A stretch of 64,000 nt of DNA from Mesoplasma photuris ATCC 49581 (GCF_000702725.1 NZ_JNJI01000002.1:1-64000), one strand, 5' to 3'; positions 9,185 through 21,563 are shown, counted from the first letter of the stretch. The notes: a model not told the origin generated them from the sequence alone. Numbers and translations are program-made.

Positions 9185-9553
9185 ATGCAATTAAGTAAAA
9201 CTAGTAAAAATATATTGAAAATTTCATTAGCTTCTAATATTTTTTTTATTTTTAGTATGTTTGGTGTTTATTCAATTTGAATTTTCGGATATTCATTAGG
9301 AGACTTTGAATTGCCTTTATCAATGCTGATAATTTTTTCTATAGCATTTGTTTTAGATATATTTTCTTTGATAGTAACAATAATAATCATGGTTAATAAA
9401 TATGAAATAAATGAAAAATATATAAAATATTGAAAGTGATTTTTAATAATAACTTCGATTCCTGTTTTAAATTTTATTTTAAATATTCCATTCAATATTT
9501 ATTTTTTAGTAATTTTATACAAAGGAAATAAAAATCAAACTGATACATTCTAA
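9185..9553 (+). CDS. small integral membrane protein of unknown function
   Basis: A 122-aa product starting MQLSKTSKNILKISLAS, preceded by AAGGGAG seven bases upstream. Three hydrophobic segments are seen: about residues 13-38, 41-68 and 85-112, the last ending in a short basic tail. Several Trp are encoded by TGA, which hides the gene under the standard code. It is divergent from the 194-aa gene and shares a 75-nt promoter region with it. The pairing hints at linked function (for example effector plus membrane partner), but there is no homology to support that. Confidence 0.7.
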
Positions 9554-9561
9554 TAATATTA

Positions 9562-9612
9562 AAAAATATCTCAATTTTATGAACTAAAGAGTTCAAATTT
9601 TGAGATATTTTT
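9562..9612. terminator. bidirectional terminator between the small membrane protein and arcC
   Basis: Stem AAAAATATCTCAA / TTGAGATATTTTT (9562-9574 with 9600-9612), with an inner GAACT-AAAG-AGTTC hairpin. It serves two converging genes. Confidence 0.8.
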
Positions 9613-9629
9613 AATATACTAAATATTTA

Positions 9630-10562
9630 TTATTTAGTCACTTTTGTTCCTGATTTTCCCTCAAGAACTTCAGATATTTTTTCCAATGATCCAATAAATG
9701 CTGTTTTACCATTTGTATGTTCAACAAAGCGCATTGCTGCTTGAACTTTAGGTAACATTGATCCTGGGGCAAAATGTTTTTGCTCAATATATTTTTGAGC
9801 TTCATTTAAAGTCATTGATTCAAGTGATTTTTGTTCTGGTTTATTATAATTTATAAATATTCTATCAACTGCAGTTAGAATAATTAAAGCATCAGCTTTA
9901 ATTATTTCTGCTAACTTGCTTGCTGCAAAATCTTTATCAATTACACCAGCCACACCAACTAAATTTTTATTGTCTTCGATAACAGGTACTCCACCTCCAC
10001 CACAACAAATAGTAATGTAGTTTTGATCAATTGCGTTAATAATAGATTTCTTTTCAATAATGTCTAAAGGTTCTGGAGAAGCAACAACTCTTCTTCATCC
10101 ACGACCAGCATCTTCACGAACTTCTCAGTTATTTTCTTTTGCCATAGTTTTAGCAGTTTTTTCATCTAAGAAGGTACCAACTGGTTTAGTTGGATTTTTA
10201 AATGCTGGATCATTTTTATCAACCAAAGTTTGAGTAACTATTGATAGACATTCAATATCCATCTTCCTTTTTCTTAACTCATTATTAATAGCTTGTTGTA
10301 AATGATAACCAATATATCCTTGACTCATCGCTCCACATTCTGGAAAATCAATTAATGGAAATGTTGCGTCAAATTTATTTGCATCTCCAAATCCATTATT
10401 GATCATTCCAACTTGTGGACCATTACCATGAACAATGACAATTTGATTACCCATCGCAACTGAATCAACTAATTTTTTTGCCGTTTCTTTGACAATTTCT
10501 TTTTGTTCATTTGGATTATTACCTAAGGCATTTCCTCCAATTGCAATTACAATTTTTGACAT
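9630..10562 (-). CDS. arcC: carbamate kinase
   Basis: The last step of the arginine deiminase pathway: carbamoyl phosphate plus ADP give ATP, CO2 and ammonia. The length is 310 aa, normal for ArcC. Motifs are IAIGGNALG at residues 5-13, VHGNGPQVG near 43, CGGGGVPVIED near 195 and PGSMLPKVQAA near 265. Two TGA Trp codons lie in NNWEVREDAGRGWRRVV. It is the fourth gene of the arc operon, 20 nt after the transporter gene, and is followed by a strong terminator. Confidence 0.96.
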
Positions 10563-10581
10563 TTATTCTCCTTTATATTAA

Positions 10582-12351
10582 TTAAGCAATTTGTCCACCA
10601 ATTGCTCCACCAATTGCTAACATTACAAATGATGCAGCGGCTAAAATACCTACGATTGGCATCATACTTTTTATGTATTTACCATATTCCATTTTTGAAA
10701 TAGCTACAGCTCCCATAACAACTCCTGAAGTTGGTGTTATTAAGTTAATTAATCCACTTGCTAGTGAAAAGGCTGTAACTGATCCTGAAGCTGCTGCTTC
10801 TTGGAATACGATAGTTCCATCTGGATTAGTTGTAGTAACTGTTGCTGCCAATAATGGGAACACAGCTGCTGCAAATCCAGAACTTGAAGGAATTAAGAAT
10901 GATAATGGTAAGAAAATTAAGAATAATACCAAGATTTTTCCAACTTCGTTTTGGATTCCTCCAACACTATCTCCTAATCCTTTAACAAATAATTCTTGCA
11001 TATGTGTTTGTTGTAGAATAACTCCAACTCCGGCTGCAGTTGCAATAACTAAACATACTCCGAAGATATCGTTAACTCCAGACATAAATTCTTTTAAGAA
11101 TCCATCTTCTCCTAAGTTAAGTACTAGTCCTAAAATTATTGCTGCAATTAAGAAAATTGCTGCAACTACATCTAGTCCACCATTTCCTCAACCAGGAATC
11201 ATTGATGTTAATCAAGGAATATTTTGATTAATTCATTCTCCATGATCAGCCATAATTGTTGTTCCAAAAACTGAATCTCATCCAACTAAATACACGATCA
11301 TGATTAAGAAAGTTACACCAAATACTACTAAAGAAGTTTTTCTTCTTCATGTCATTTGGATTTTTTCTGCTGATTCTGATAAAAAGAATTTTTTATCACC
11401 TTCTAATGTTGCAAAAGTTACAGATTTAGAAGGATTTTTTTTAACTCTATTTGCATATCACATAACATATCCAATTGAAATAGATGTGATAACTGCTCAA
11501 ATAACAAATCTTCAAACTAATCCATCACCAGCACTAATTGCTTCATTTGCGTTAGCTGAGTTTAAACCATCAATTGCAATAGAAATTACAAATGGGTTAA
11601 CTGTTGAAGCAATAACTCCTGATCCAGCACCAATCATAACAATTAATAATCCGGTGAATTTATCAAATCCAGCTGCCATCATTAATGGTATACAAATCAT
11701 ATAGAATCCTAATGATTCTTCTGCCATACCTTCTGCTGTTCCACAGATTGAGAAGAATATCATCAATGGTATGATTGATCAGATTTCTTTACCTTTTAAT
11801 TTACCAATAATTCCTTGTGAAAACCCTTCAAGAGCTTTTGAAGAAATCATAATTTGGATAAAAGCACCAAGAACTGCAATAAAGATGATTACATCAGCTT
11901 TACCCATAAATCCTTTGATTGGTGAGTATAGTACATCAACAATACCAGCAGCACCAATATCAGCTGTTTCTTTAAGTGATATTGTTCATGTATTGTAATC
12001 GAATGTAGCACCAGCTGGTAATAAATCTTTAACTATTCGATTAACCTCCGCTATATATTCTGCAGAACCAATCGGATAATTGGGATCAATTCCAGATACT
12101 GCATCAAAGAATGGTTTTCCTCATGTGTAATCACTATTAAACATTCATTGATCCATTGCTAATTGATTTGAAACTTCTGTTGTTACTCCTGCTCAATTTA
12201 GTATTCATGATAAAAGAGCAAGTACAGCAATAATAATTAATAAAATGGTAAATGCAGAAAACATTTTAAATTTTTTAGATTTTTTTGGTTTCCTATTTTT
12301 AATTTTTAATCCCTTGTCACTTTCGTGAGGGGAAATAATTTGATTTTCCAT
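10582..12351 (-). CDS. YfcC/ArcD-type basic amino acid antiporter (putative arginine/ornithine exchanger)
   Basis: A 589-aa polytopic membrane protein of the YfcC family (ion-transporter clan, DUF1504-like), with about 12-13 hydrophobic segments. A basic N-terminal cytoplasmic tail (residues 1-30) leads into the first helix at about residue 31. Conserved-looking Ser/Gly/Asn-rich re-entrant segments occur at GAGSGVIASTVNPF and PSSSGFAAAVFPL. It sits between arcB and arcC, the place of ArcD in other ADI operons, so arginine-ornithine exchange is the likely role. That substrate is inferred from context. Many TGA Trp codons. Confidence 0.85.
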
Positions 12352-12391
12352 CTTCCCTCCTTCTTAAATATTAATTTTATCAATTTAAAAA

Positions 12392-13387
12392 TTATTTACC
12401 AATAGTCGCAACCATTATCGCTTTAATTGAATGCATTCTGTTTTCTGCTTCTTCGAATGCTCAAGAATGTTTAGATAAAAATACTTCATCAGTAACTTCC
12501 ATAGCGTCAATTTTAAATTTATCGTAAATGTCTTTTCCAACTTCAGTTTCTAAATCATGGAATGCAGGTAAGCAGTGCATGAAAATATAATCTTCTTTAG
12601 CAACTGAAACTGCTGCAGCGTTTACTTGGAAAGGTTTTAAATCTTTAATACGTTTTTCTCAAACCTCTTTTGGTTCACCCATTGAAACTCATACATCAGT
12701 ATAAACAACATCAGCGTTAGTACATGCTTCTTTCATGTTTTCTGAAAATGAAATTGTAGCACCAGTTACAGCTGCTTCTTTTTTAGCAATTTCAATTAAT
12801 TCTTTACTTGGTCAGTATTCTTTTGGTGCTGCACCAACAAAATGCATTCCAGTTTTAGCACAAGCCATCATTAATGAATTACCCATATTGTTTTTAGCAT
12901 CTCCTGCAAAAACAAATTTTAATCCTTTCAATTCACCTTTTGCTTCTCTAATTGTCATTAAATCGGCAATCATTTGTGTTGGGTGTCATAAATCAGTTAG
13001 TCCATTATAAACTGGAACTCCAGCATTTGCTGCAAGATCTTCAACATCTTTTTGAGCAAATCCTCTAAACTCAATTGCATCATACATTCTTCCTAAAACT
13101 TTTGCTGTATCAGCCACTGATTCTTTAACACCAAATTGTGATCCATCAGTTCCAATGTAAGTTACATGAGCACCTTGATCATAAGCAGCTACTTCAAAGG
13201 CACACCTTGTACGTGTTGAAGCTTTTTGGAATAGTAAAGCAATATTTTTACCTTCCATCATTTTTTGTTCTGTTCCTGCATATTTAGCGCGTTTTAGATC
13301 ACGTGCTAAATCTACTAAATAATTTAACTCTCTATTTGTAAAATCAATAATTTTTAAAAAGTTTCTTCCTTTTAAATTTACTCCCAT
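12392..13387 (-). CDS. arcB: ornithine carbamoyltransferase (catabolic)
   Basis: Converts citrulline and phosphate to ornithine and carbamoyl phosphate. The length is 331 aa. The carbamoyl-phosphate site [13 protein letters not shown] is near residue 53, HPTQMIAD near 135, and the ornithine-site motif HCLPAFHD near 270. Trp residues are encoded by TGA, for example in GLTDLWHPTQ. It lies 26 nt downstream of arcA and 40 nt upstream of the transporter gene. No arginine biosynthesis genes are seen nearby, so the catabolic assignment is safe. Confidence 0.96.
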
Positions 13388-13413
13388 ATTTTTGGTCTCT
13401 TTTCTATTTTATT

Positions 13414-14595
13414 TTAAATATCATCTCTATCTAATGGCATTGACATACATCTTGGACCACCGCGTCCTCTAGATAATTCTGCTGAAGGCATTGTTAAAAC
13501 TTTAATACCTGCTTTTTTCATTAAATCGATTGTTACTCAGTTTCTTTCATATGCAATTACAACACCTGGAGCAATTACTAAATGGTTTGTACCATCATTT
13601 CATTGTTCTCTACCAGCAGCAATCGGATCATCTCCACCACATTTAATGATTTGAACTGGTTTTTTAACTAATTCAGATAATAATTCGATTAATGGTTTTT
13701 TAATTTCTTTTTTACCATCTGGTGTAATTTCATAAATTTTAAATTTATCAACGTTATCAAAAATTAATGGGTGAGCTATAAATTTATCGTAATCAACATT
13801 TGTAAATACAGTGTCTAAATGCATAAATGCTCTTGATTTAGGTAAGTCTAAAACAATAATTCGTTTATAACTTCCTTCTGCAAAAATCTTTTTAGCAGCA
13901 ATATTAATAGCTTCCATTGATGTTCTTTGTGAAACCCCAATGATTAATACCTCTTTGTTCAAGACCATAACGTCTCCACCTTCAATAGGGTATTTCTCAT
14001 CGCGTTTGTAAAAGTATGGAACTTGTCCTTTATAGTCTTTATGATTTGAAAACATGAAATCAGGGAATAATGTTTCTCTGTTCCTTGTTTCACTTCACAT
14101 ATGATTCATTGTGATTCCATTACCAACTGATGCAAATGGATCTCTTTGGAATAATACATTTGGTAGTGGGTCAGCTATAAATGGATAATCATCATTATCT
14201 TTGATGCCTACTTCACTTTTTTTTGTTCCGGCAATCATTTTATTAACCATATCTAGGTTATTCATTGCCATTAAGAATTTTTTAAATTCATTTTTGTATT
14301 TTGGATTGTTAATTCCTTCTTCAATAAACTTATCAACAAATCCTTCTCTTAAATTTGGGTTTTGATCTAAAGCTTCTGCTGTCATTTCTTCAATGTACAG
14401 AACTTTAACCCCATTATCTCTTAATATCTTTGTAAAAGCATCGTGTTCTTTTATCGCTTCTCTTTCAAAAGGGATATCATCAAACAACAATCTTTCTAAT
14501 AGGTCAGGTACTAAATTTTCAATTTCATCCCCTGGTCTATGAACTAATACAGTATTTAACTTACCAATTTCAGAAAATACTTTAATTTTACTCAT
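13414..14595 (-). CDS. arcA: arginine deiminase
   Basis: Hydrolyses arginine to citrulline and ammonia, the first step of the ADI pathway and an ATP source in sterol-requiring mollicutes. The length is 393 aa. Active-site motifs are [13 protein letters not shown] near residue 149, HLDTVF near 260, and the nucleophile Cys in [15 protein letters not shown] at the C terminus. Two TGA Trp codons split it under the standard code. First gene of arcA-arcB-transporter-arcC. A perfect 18-bp inverted repeat lies about 100 nt upstream of its start. Confidence 0.97.
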
Positions 14596-14693
14596 AATTT
14601 ACCTCTTTTCAGTTTTCGAAAGTCATATTTTATACGGCTTCCTCAATTTAATTATTTACCTATGAATACAAATTTCAAGATATTTTCTAAAAA

Positions 14694-14733
14694 ATATTAA
14701 CTTTTTTGGAAAAAATTCCAAAAAAGTTAATAT
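14694..14733. promoter_or_regulatory. 18-bp perfect inverted repeat upstream of arcA
   Basis: Arms ATATTAACTTTTTTGGAA (14694-14711) and TTCCAAAAAAGTTAATAT (14716-14733) flank AAAA. It lies between the terminator of the upstream aldo/keto reductase gene and arcA. A TTGAAA (14678-14673, minus strand) follows it and could be the arcA -35. Since the previous operon already ends in its own terminator, an operator is the better reading. It contains the same TTTTTTGGAA/TTCCAAAAAA as the repeat upstream of glpQ. Confidence 0.65.
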
Positions 14734-14833
14734 GTGTTGAAATTAAAAATGAGAGTTTTATAATTATAGAAATAAGCAACTGTTTTTTAGTATCAGGGTG
14801 AGATATTTAGTATTTTTTTTATATATACGCAAT

Positions 14834-14875
14834 AAAAATGATTAAGTAAACTTTTGCATTTACTTAATCATTTTT
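14834..14875 (-). terminator. terminator of the oxidoreductase pair
   Basis: Perfect 17-bp stem AAAAATGATTAAGTAAA / TTTACTTAATCATTTTT with an 8-nt loop, directly after the aldo/keto reductase stop. Confidence 0.85.
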
Positions 14876-14876
14876 A

Positions 14877-15863
<987 letters not shown>

Positions 15864-15886
15864 AAATTATTTTCCTTTCGATTTTA

Positions 15887-16531
15887 CTAATAAAAACTTG
15901 GTTTATCAAATTCTGTATTTGGTTCTGATATACCAATACTTGTTCTTGAAAATTTATTATCTTTATTTTCAATAACATCTTCAATAAATTTAGCAACAGC
16001 TTCTCTAGTAATTTGAGTTCCTATGAAATCTTCACCTTTATTTGTTAAAATATATTCAAAATTATCTGCTTGATTATATAATCACGGTAACCTAATTATC
16101 GTATATTCTAATTCAGATTCTTCCACTAATTTAGCAGTTGCTTTATGCTTTAAAGCAAACTTATCTGTAACATGTGCATTGTTTCAAACAGCAAATTGTC
16201 CTTTAACTTCATCATGAATATCTAATACCGATGCAACGATAATTTTTTTAGTATTTGTTTTTTCCATTGCTGAAATAATTGATGACATAGATTTAGTTTC
16301 ATTAGAATCATTTAAATAAATATAATCAATTCCTGTTTCCATAATTTTAATAAGCTTCTCAGTTTCAGTAAAATCCCCACTAATTATTTTTACGCGAGGA
16401 TTATTAGCATAATCTAATCTTTCATCGGCTTCTCTAGCATATAGCACCAAATCGTGTTGTGTGTTTTTTAATAATCGGTCTATTAGTATTTTTGATACTT
16501 GACCTGCTGCTCCTAATATTAATATTTTCAT
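15887..16531 (-). CDS. NAD(P)-binding Rossmann-fold protein (NmrA/YwnB-like atypical SDR)
   Basis: A 214-aa cytoplasmic protein with the N-terminal dinucleotide motif MKILILGAAGQVSKI and alternating beta/alpha pattern to the C terminus. It lacks a clear YxxxK pair, as in atypical short-chain dehydrogenases that act as redox sensors or sugar-epimerase relatives. The start is set by the Shine-Dalgarno GGAGGT six to seven bases before ATG 16531; an ATG at 16546 lies before this site and is rejected. First gene of a two-gene operon with the aldo/keto reductase. Confidence 0.82.
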
Positions 16532-16622
16532 AAATATTACCTCCATAATTTCATTATAAAAGATTAAACCTACTTTAAGGCAAGCACTTATTCAATAAAA
16601 ATTAAATAAATTGAAAATAAAA

Positions 16623-16642
16623 AATAGAACCGTAGTTCTATT
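16623..16642 (-). terminator. terminator of the pst-phoU operon
   Basis: Stem AATAGAAC - CGTA - GTTCTATT, adjacent to the phoU stop, with a T-rich flank on the minus strand. Confidence 0.75.
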
Positions 16643-16646
16643 ATGA

Positions 16647-17351
16647 TTAATTTTTTTCTGAAGAAGAAACTGTTTCTTCTAAAATTTCTTGCATTTCAAT
16701 AATTTCTTCAAATTTACCAGTACGGATGAATGTTACAATTTCTTGTACGTTAATTAAGTGATCACCGGCTTTTTCTAAGTTTTTAGCTTGTTTCATTGCT
16801 TCAGCAATTTCAACTGCTTCTTCGTCTGTTTCAGATTTTCTTAAATCTTTTATCAATCCAGCATATAAAGTGTGGAATTGTTTATCTAATTCAGCTTCTA
16901 AAGCAAATACATGTTCTCTACCATCTGTTTGATAATTTTCAAATAGGTGAGAAATAATATCTAACATATCGATAACAGTTTGAAACATTTTAACAATCGA
17001 GTTAATGTATTTTCTTGTTGGTTTATATTGAACAAAGAATTTTAAAACAATTTTTGAATAATCAGCAATTCTCTCAATCTCTCTTGAGATTAAAATACCA
17101 CCAACAGCTAATCTTAAGTCTTTAGCAACTAATTGTTGTTTAGCAATTTTTCATAAAGCAGTTGAAGTAAATTCGTTTTGCATATTATTAATAATTTGAT
17201 CATGTTGAATGATTAATAACGCATCATTTAATTCACCACTTCTAAGTGCGGTAAATGTTTCAGCATATTGAATTTTAGTTTCTTCAATCATTTCTTCAAG
17301 ATTATTTTTTAACTCTTCTAAATCACGCTCTAATATTTTGTTGTATGACAT
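16647..17351 (-). CDS. phoU: phosphate transport regulator PhoU
   Basis: A 234-aa all-helical protein with two PhoU repeats, each with an E/DxxxD-type metal-binding run (EIERIADYSKI near residue 90, NLEKAGDHLINV near 190). PhoU represses Pst uptake activity. In mollicutes without the PhoR/PhoB pair it probably acts directly on the transporter. It is the last gene of pstS-pstCA-pstB-phoU, 11 nt after pstB. One TGA Trp codon (17151-17153) splits it under the standard code. Confidence 0.94.
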
Positions 17352-17362
17352 TTTGAATCCTC

Positions 17363-18202
17363 CTATCCATATCTTCCTGAAATATAATCTTCTGTTCTTG
17401 GATCTTTAGGGCTAGTAAAGATTTTTTTAGTTCTACCATACTCAATTAATGAACCATCTAAGAAGTAACCAGTCATATCACTAATTCTTGTTGCTTGAGT
17501 TAGTGAGTGAGTAACCATTACAATTGTATACTCTTTTTTAAGTTCTAAAATCAATTCTTCAACTTTTAAAGTAGCAATTGGATCAAGAGCTGAAGTTGGT
17601 TCATCCATTAATAAAATTTTTGGATGCATTGCAACTGCTCGTGCGATACATAATCTTTGTTGTTGACCACCACTTAATCCAAGTGCTGGAGAATTAAGAA
17701 TATCTTTAACTTCATCTCATAAAGCGGCTTTAGTTAATGAATCTTGTACGATTTGATTTAATACATTAACATTTTTAACACCTTGAGTTTTAGGGCCGTA
17801 AGCTACGTTTTCTCAAATTGATAATGGGAATGGGTTAGCTTTTTGGAAAACCATTCCAACTTCAGTTCTTAATTTTGCAACATCAACACCATTATCATAA
17901 ACGTTTTGATCATAGATGAAAATATCGCCATCAACAACAGCACCATCAACTAAATCATTCATTCTATTAATTGATCTTAACAAAGTTGATTTACCACATC
18001 CTGAAGGACCAATGAAAGTTGTGATTGAGTTTTCTTTAATATTCATGTTGATGTTAAACAAAGCTTGTTTTTTACCTTTGTTGTAATAAAAATTTAAATT
18101 TTCAATTCTAATAATATCTTCACGTTTAGATAATGCAACAACTTTTTTCTTTTCTTCTTTTGTCGGAGTTTGTTCAGTTAAATCTTTTTCAATATTACTC
18201 AT
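17363..18202 (-). CDS. pstB: phosphate ABC transporter ATP-binding protein PstB
   Basis: The cytoplasmic ATPase of the high-affinity phosphate importer. The length is 279 aa, with a Lys/Glu-rich N-terminal extension of about 30 residues. Motifs are Walker [13 protein letters not shown]-loop [10 protein letters not shown], signature LSGGQQQR, Walker [13 protein letters not shown] and the switch His in MVTHSL. The start is ATG 18202 (MSNIEKDL), one base after the pstCA TAG and preceded by GGAGAAGAG. A longer start at 18238 would overlap pstCA. Two or three TGA Trp codons. Confidence 0.95.
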
Positions 18203-18203
18203 A

Positions 18204-20333
18204 CTACTCTTCTCCTTTTTTAAGTTTTTTATACTCATTTTTTCTGATTACTCATAGTCTTCATTTTTCTTTAATTGATGATGGTTTTAATTTAGAAGTA
18301 TTATGAGTAACTCATCTAATTATTTTTTTTCATCTTTTTGATCAAGATTTTTTAAGATCAAATTCTTTAACGAAAGTTTTTAAATTATTAACTAGTTTAA
18401 ATTTAACTTTAGCACCACCAGTTGTTACTAATTTAGAAATTGAACCTGATGCAAAGTTTAGTGATAACACTAATACAATTGTCATTAATGACATTAGATA
18501 GGCAATTGATTCACCTTTACCAGGACCAGCTTCAGAAGCTAACATATAAATTCCTGTTGTTAATGTAGCCCCACTTGATAAGAATCCTTCACTCGGTAAT
18601 CTAATCGCGGTTCCTAAAGTTAAGTAGATTGGTGCTGATTCACCAATAATTCTTGCCATCGCTAAAATTGTTCCAGTAATAATACCTTCCATAGCATTTG
18701 GTAATACGATTTTGAATAAACGTTTTGGTTTACTCATTCCAAGCGCAGCACCAGCTTCACGATATGATGGCGGTACTGATGTTAATGCATCTTCAAAGTT
18801 AGAAATTAACATCGGAAGAATTACAATCGTCATCGTTAAGGCTGCTGCTAGAATACTGAATGGCAGATTTAATAGAACAATGAACACACTCAGTCCGAAG
18901 ATACCAAACACAATGGATGGTGTTGAAGCTAATAAGTTAATTCCAAATCTTAAAACTTTTCTAAATGGTGAAGATTGTCTTGCATATTCACTTAAATAAA
19001 TTGCTGCTGCAAGTGCTAATGGTATTGCAAAAACTAATGTTGCAATAATTAATAGAACTGTTGTTGACAGAGCAGCAAATATTCCTGCTTGACCTTCAAT
19101 TGAGATGAATGCTTCAGCATATTGCAATCCCATTAATCCTCTTACAGAAACAACACCGATAATTCAGAATGTAAATCCAATTACTAATGAAGTCGAAACA
19201 GCCATAAAGAATATTAAAGTATTTGAGTACATACTTTTGAAAAATTTATTTTCAGATCTGTTATTTACCATTGAAACCAGTTGATAGGGTTTATAAATTT
19301 TATCATTTGCTCCAATTAATGCTTTTTCAGTTCCTTTTTCTTTTCTTTTTTCATCTCTTTTTATAAGTTGAGTACGTTTTCAAGTTGAATAATTTGAAAC
19401 CAATAAAATTGATAAGTTAATTATAAATACTAAAACGAATAAGATAAGACCAATTGCATATAGAGCAGATTCGTGTGCTGGTCCACCATTTTCCATCATT
19501 TCTAAACCGATAGTTGAAGCAAGTGTTCTAATTGATGAAAATAAGAATCCAGTGAATCCACCATCAGTGACAAATCCACCAGTTGCATTTCCAGCAATCA
19601 TCATAATTGCCATTGTTTCCCCAATAACACGAGCCATACCCATGATTACTGCTGAAATAATTTTTGGTCCAGCAGTTTTTCTAATAATTGAAAAAGTTGT
19701 TTTCTCTTTTGAAATTCCTAAACTTAATGAACCTAATCTATATGATTCAGGCACAGCTTGAACAGCATTAAAACTTAAACTGATCATTGTAGGAACAGCC
19801 ATAAACGCCATTGTAAATGAAGCTACCATTAAGTTGTCGTTTGATGGTGCACCAAATAATTGGAATAAAGCCCCAATTTGTTCTCTAGCAAATAAACCAA
19901 ATACAACTGATGGAACTCCTGCTAGAAGTTTGATAATTGTAATTGCTATTTTTTGTCATTTTTTATTTAAATATTCACTAATAAATAATGTTGTAAATAT
20001 TGTTAATGGTACAGCGATCGCCATCGATATTAACAATAACATTACTGTCATTAAAATAATTAAACCAATTCCAAATTGACCATTTTCTGGATCTCATACC
20101 GCACCAAACAAGAATTGTTTAATGAAACCACCTTCTATATTGAAAGTTGGTATTGATTTCATGATTACAAAACCAATTAACACTAACAAAATAATACCTA
20201 TGAAAGCAGTTAATGCATATATAGTATATTTCAATGTTGTTCCAGTTAAAGTTGACTTAGCTCTAGCTTGTTTTAACTTAGTTGGATGAACTTTAAATTC
20301 ACCAGCATCGTTTGTACTTTTTTTACTAAACAT
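18204..20333 (-). CDS. pstA: phosphate ABC transporter permease, PstC-PstA fusion
   Basis: One 709-aa frame carries both membrane subunits of the phosphate importer. The PstC half (about residues 1-320) has a basic tail, six helices and the EAA-like loop around [17 protein letters not shown] basic linker of about 60 residues follows, then the PstA half with the matching loop [17 protein letters not shown] followed the frame through 19134-19379 and found only TGA, no TAA or TAG. Such fusions are known in mycoplasmas. The start is ATG 20333 behind AAAGGAG; a TTG two codons earlier is less likely. Confidence 0.93.
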
Positions 20334-20353
20334 ATGCAATATCTCCTTTCATA

Positions 20354-21529
20354 TTATTCATCTCTTTTACGATTTTCCAAATCTGTTGTTAATAAAATTT
20401 GTCTAATACCTTCTTCTTTAAATATTTCTTCATAATTTTTTGAAGTTGCTAAATTAAATAAGAAATCAGCAACTTTATCAATATTTTTTTCTTTATATAA
20501 AGCCACAAATGGACGTACTAGAGGGTATGTGTTTTTAGTCTCTTCTAAATGTTCTAAGTCATTAATATCTCAGTTTGTATCTCCATCTTTAATAACTACT
20601 GCATTTAAATTGTCCATTGTTGCAACATTTTCAGCATATCCCATTGATAAGTAACCAAGTGATCCTGGTGATAAGTTAATTTGTGAAAATATTTGACCAT
20701 TATTAGCATAAGTATTTACAGCTCTACCAATTTTTTCAATTCCACTAATTTTCATAAATGAACTACGTGTTCCTGAACCTGGAGTTGTAGTATATGGAAC
20801 AACTTTCATGTTTGAAACTTCACCTAAATGTGATTGTAGCTCTTTTTTAGTTTCTTGATCATCTTCTTGTTCAATAATCATTTCAGCTAAATCATGTCAA
20901 GTGATCAGATCTGTTTGATCATCTTTTTCATAAATTGATTCTAAAATTTCTCTTGAATCTTCAACCAAAGATCTAGGTTTTTCATAATTAGGAGCTTGTC
21001 CTTCACCGTTTTTTGTAGTTTCCTCAGTTAAACTTTCAAGTTCGAAAGTAAAGTATGGAGCAAATGCTTCAAAACCAGTTCCTTTTAAATTATAGATAAA
21101 TACGAAAGAGTCTAATCCAAATGTAACTTTATGAATAGCTTCATCTCCACCATACGGTTCAGAATCAAAAGCATTAACTTTTTCAATATACTCTTCAGAT
21201 GATTTTGCATCATATATAAATTGATTATCATCAATGATGTTGTCTTCTTCTCCAGTAATTGCAACCGAATCAGCTTCTTTAGAGATAAAACCAATGTCAT
21301 AAACACCATTTTTAACGTTGTTTATTCCTGATCCAGAACCTGTAGAACCGTAAATATAGCTTGTGCCTGTTTCTTTTTTATATTGATTTGTAATTCTTTG
21401 CATTAATGGATCAACTGAAGCTGATCCACCGATACTTATTGAATTATTGGGGGAAACAAAAGTTCACATTCATAATCCGATGATAGCAGCCAAAAAGATT
21501 GCTATCACTAAGAATATTTTTTTACTCAT
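20354..21529 (-). CDS. pstS: phosphate-binding protein PstS, membrane-anchored
   Basis: The extracellular phosphate receptor of the Pst importer, 391 aa. The phosphate-site segments are seen: GGSASVDPLMQRI at residues 34-46, GSTGSGSGINNVKNG, and PGSGTRSSFMK near 245. The N terminus (KKIFLVIAIFLAAIIGLWMW) is a hydrophobic anchor without a lipobox cysteine, so the protein is probably held by an uncleaved helix rather than a lipid. First gene of the operon. TATAAT with a TG extension lies about 35 nt upstream. Confidence 0.92.
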
Positions 21530-21563
21530 CGTATTTCTCCTAAAAGTAATTTTTATTAATATT

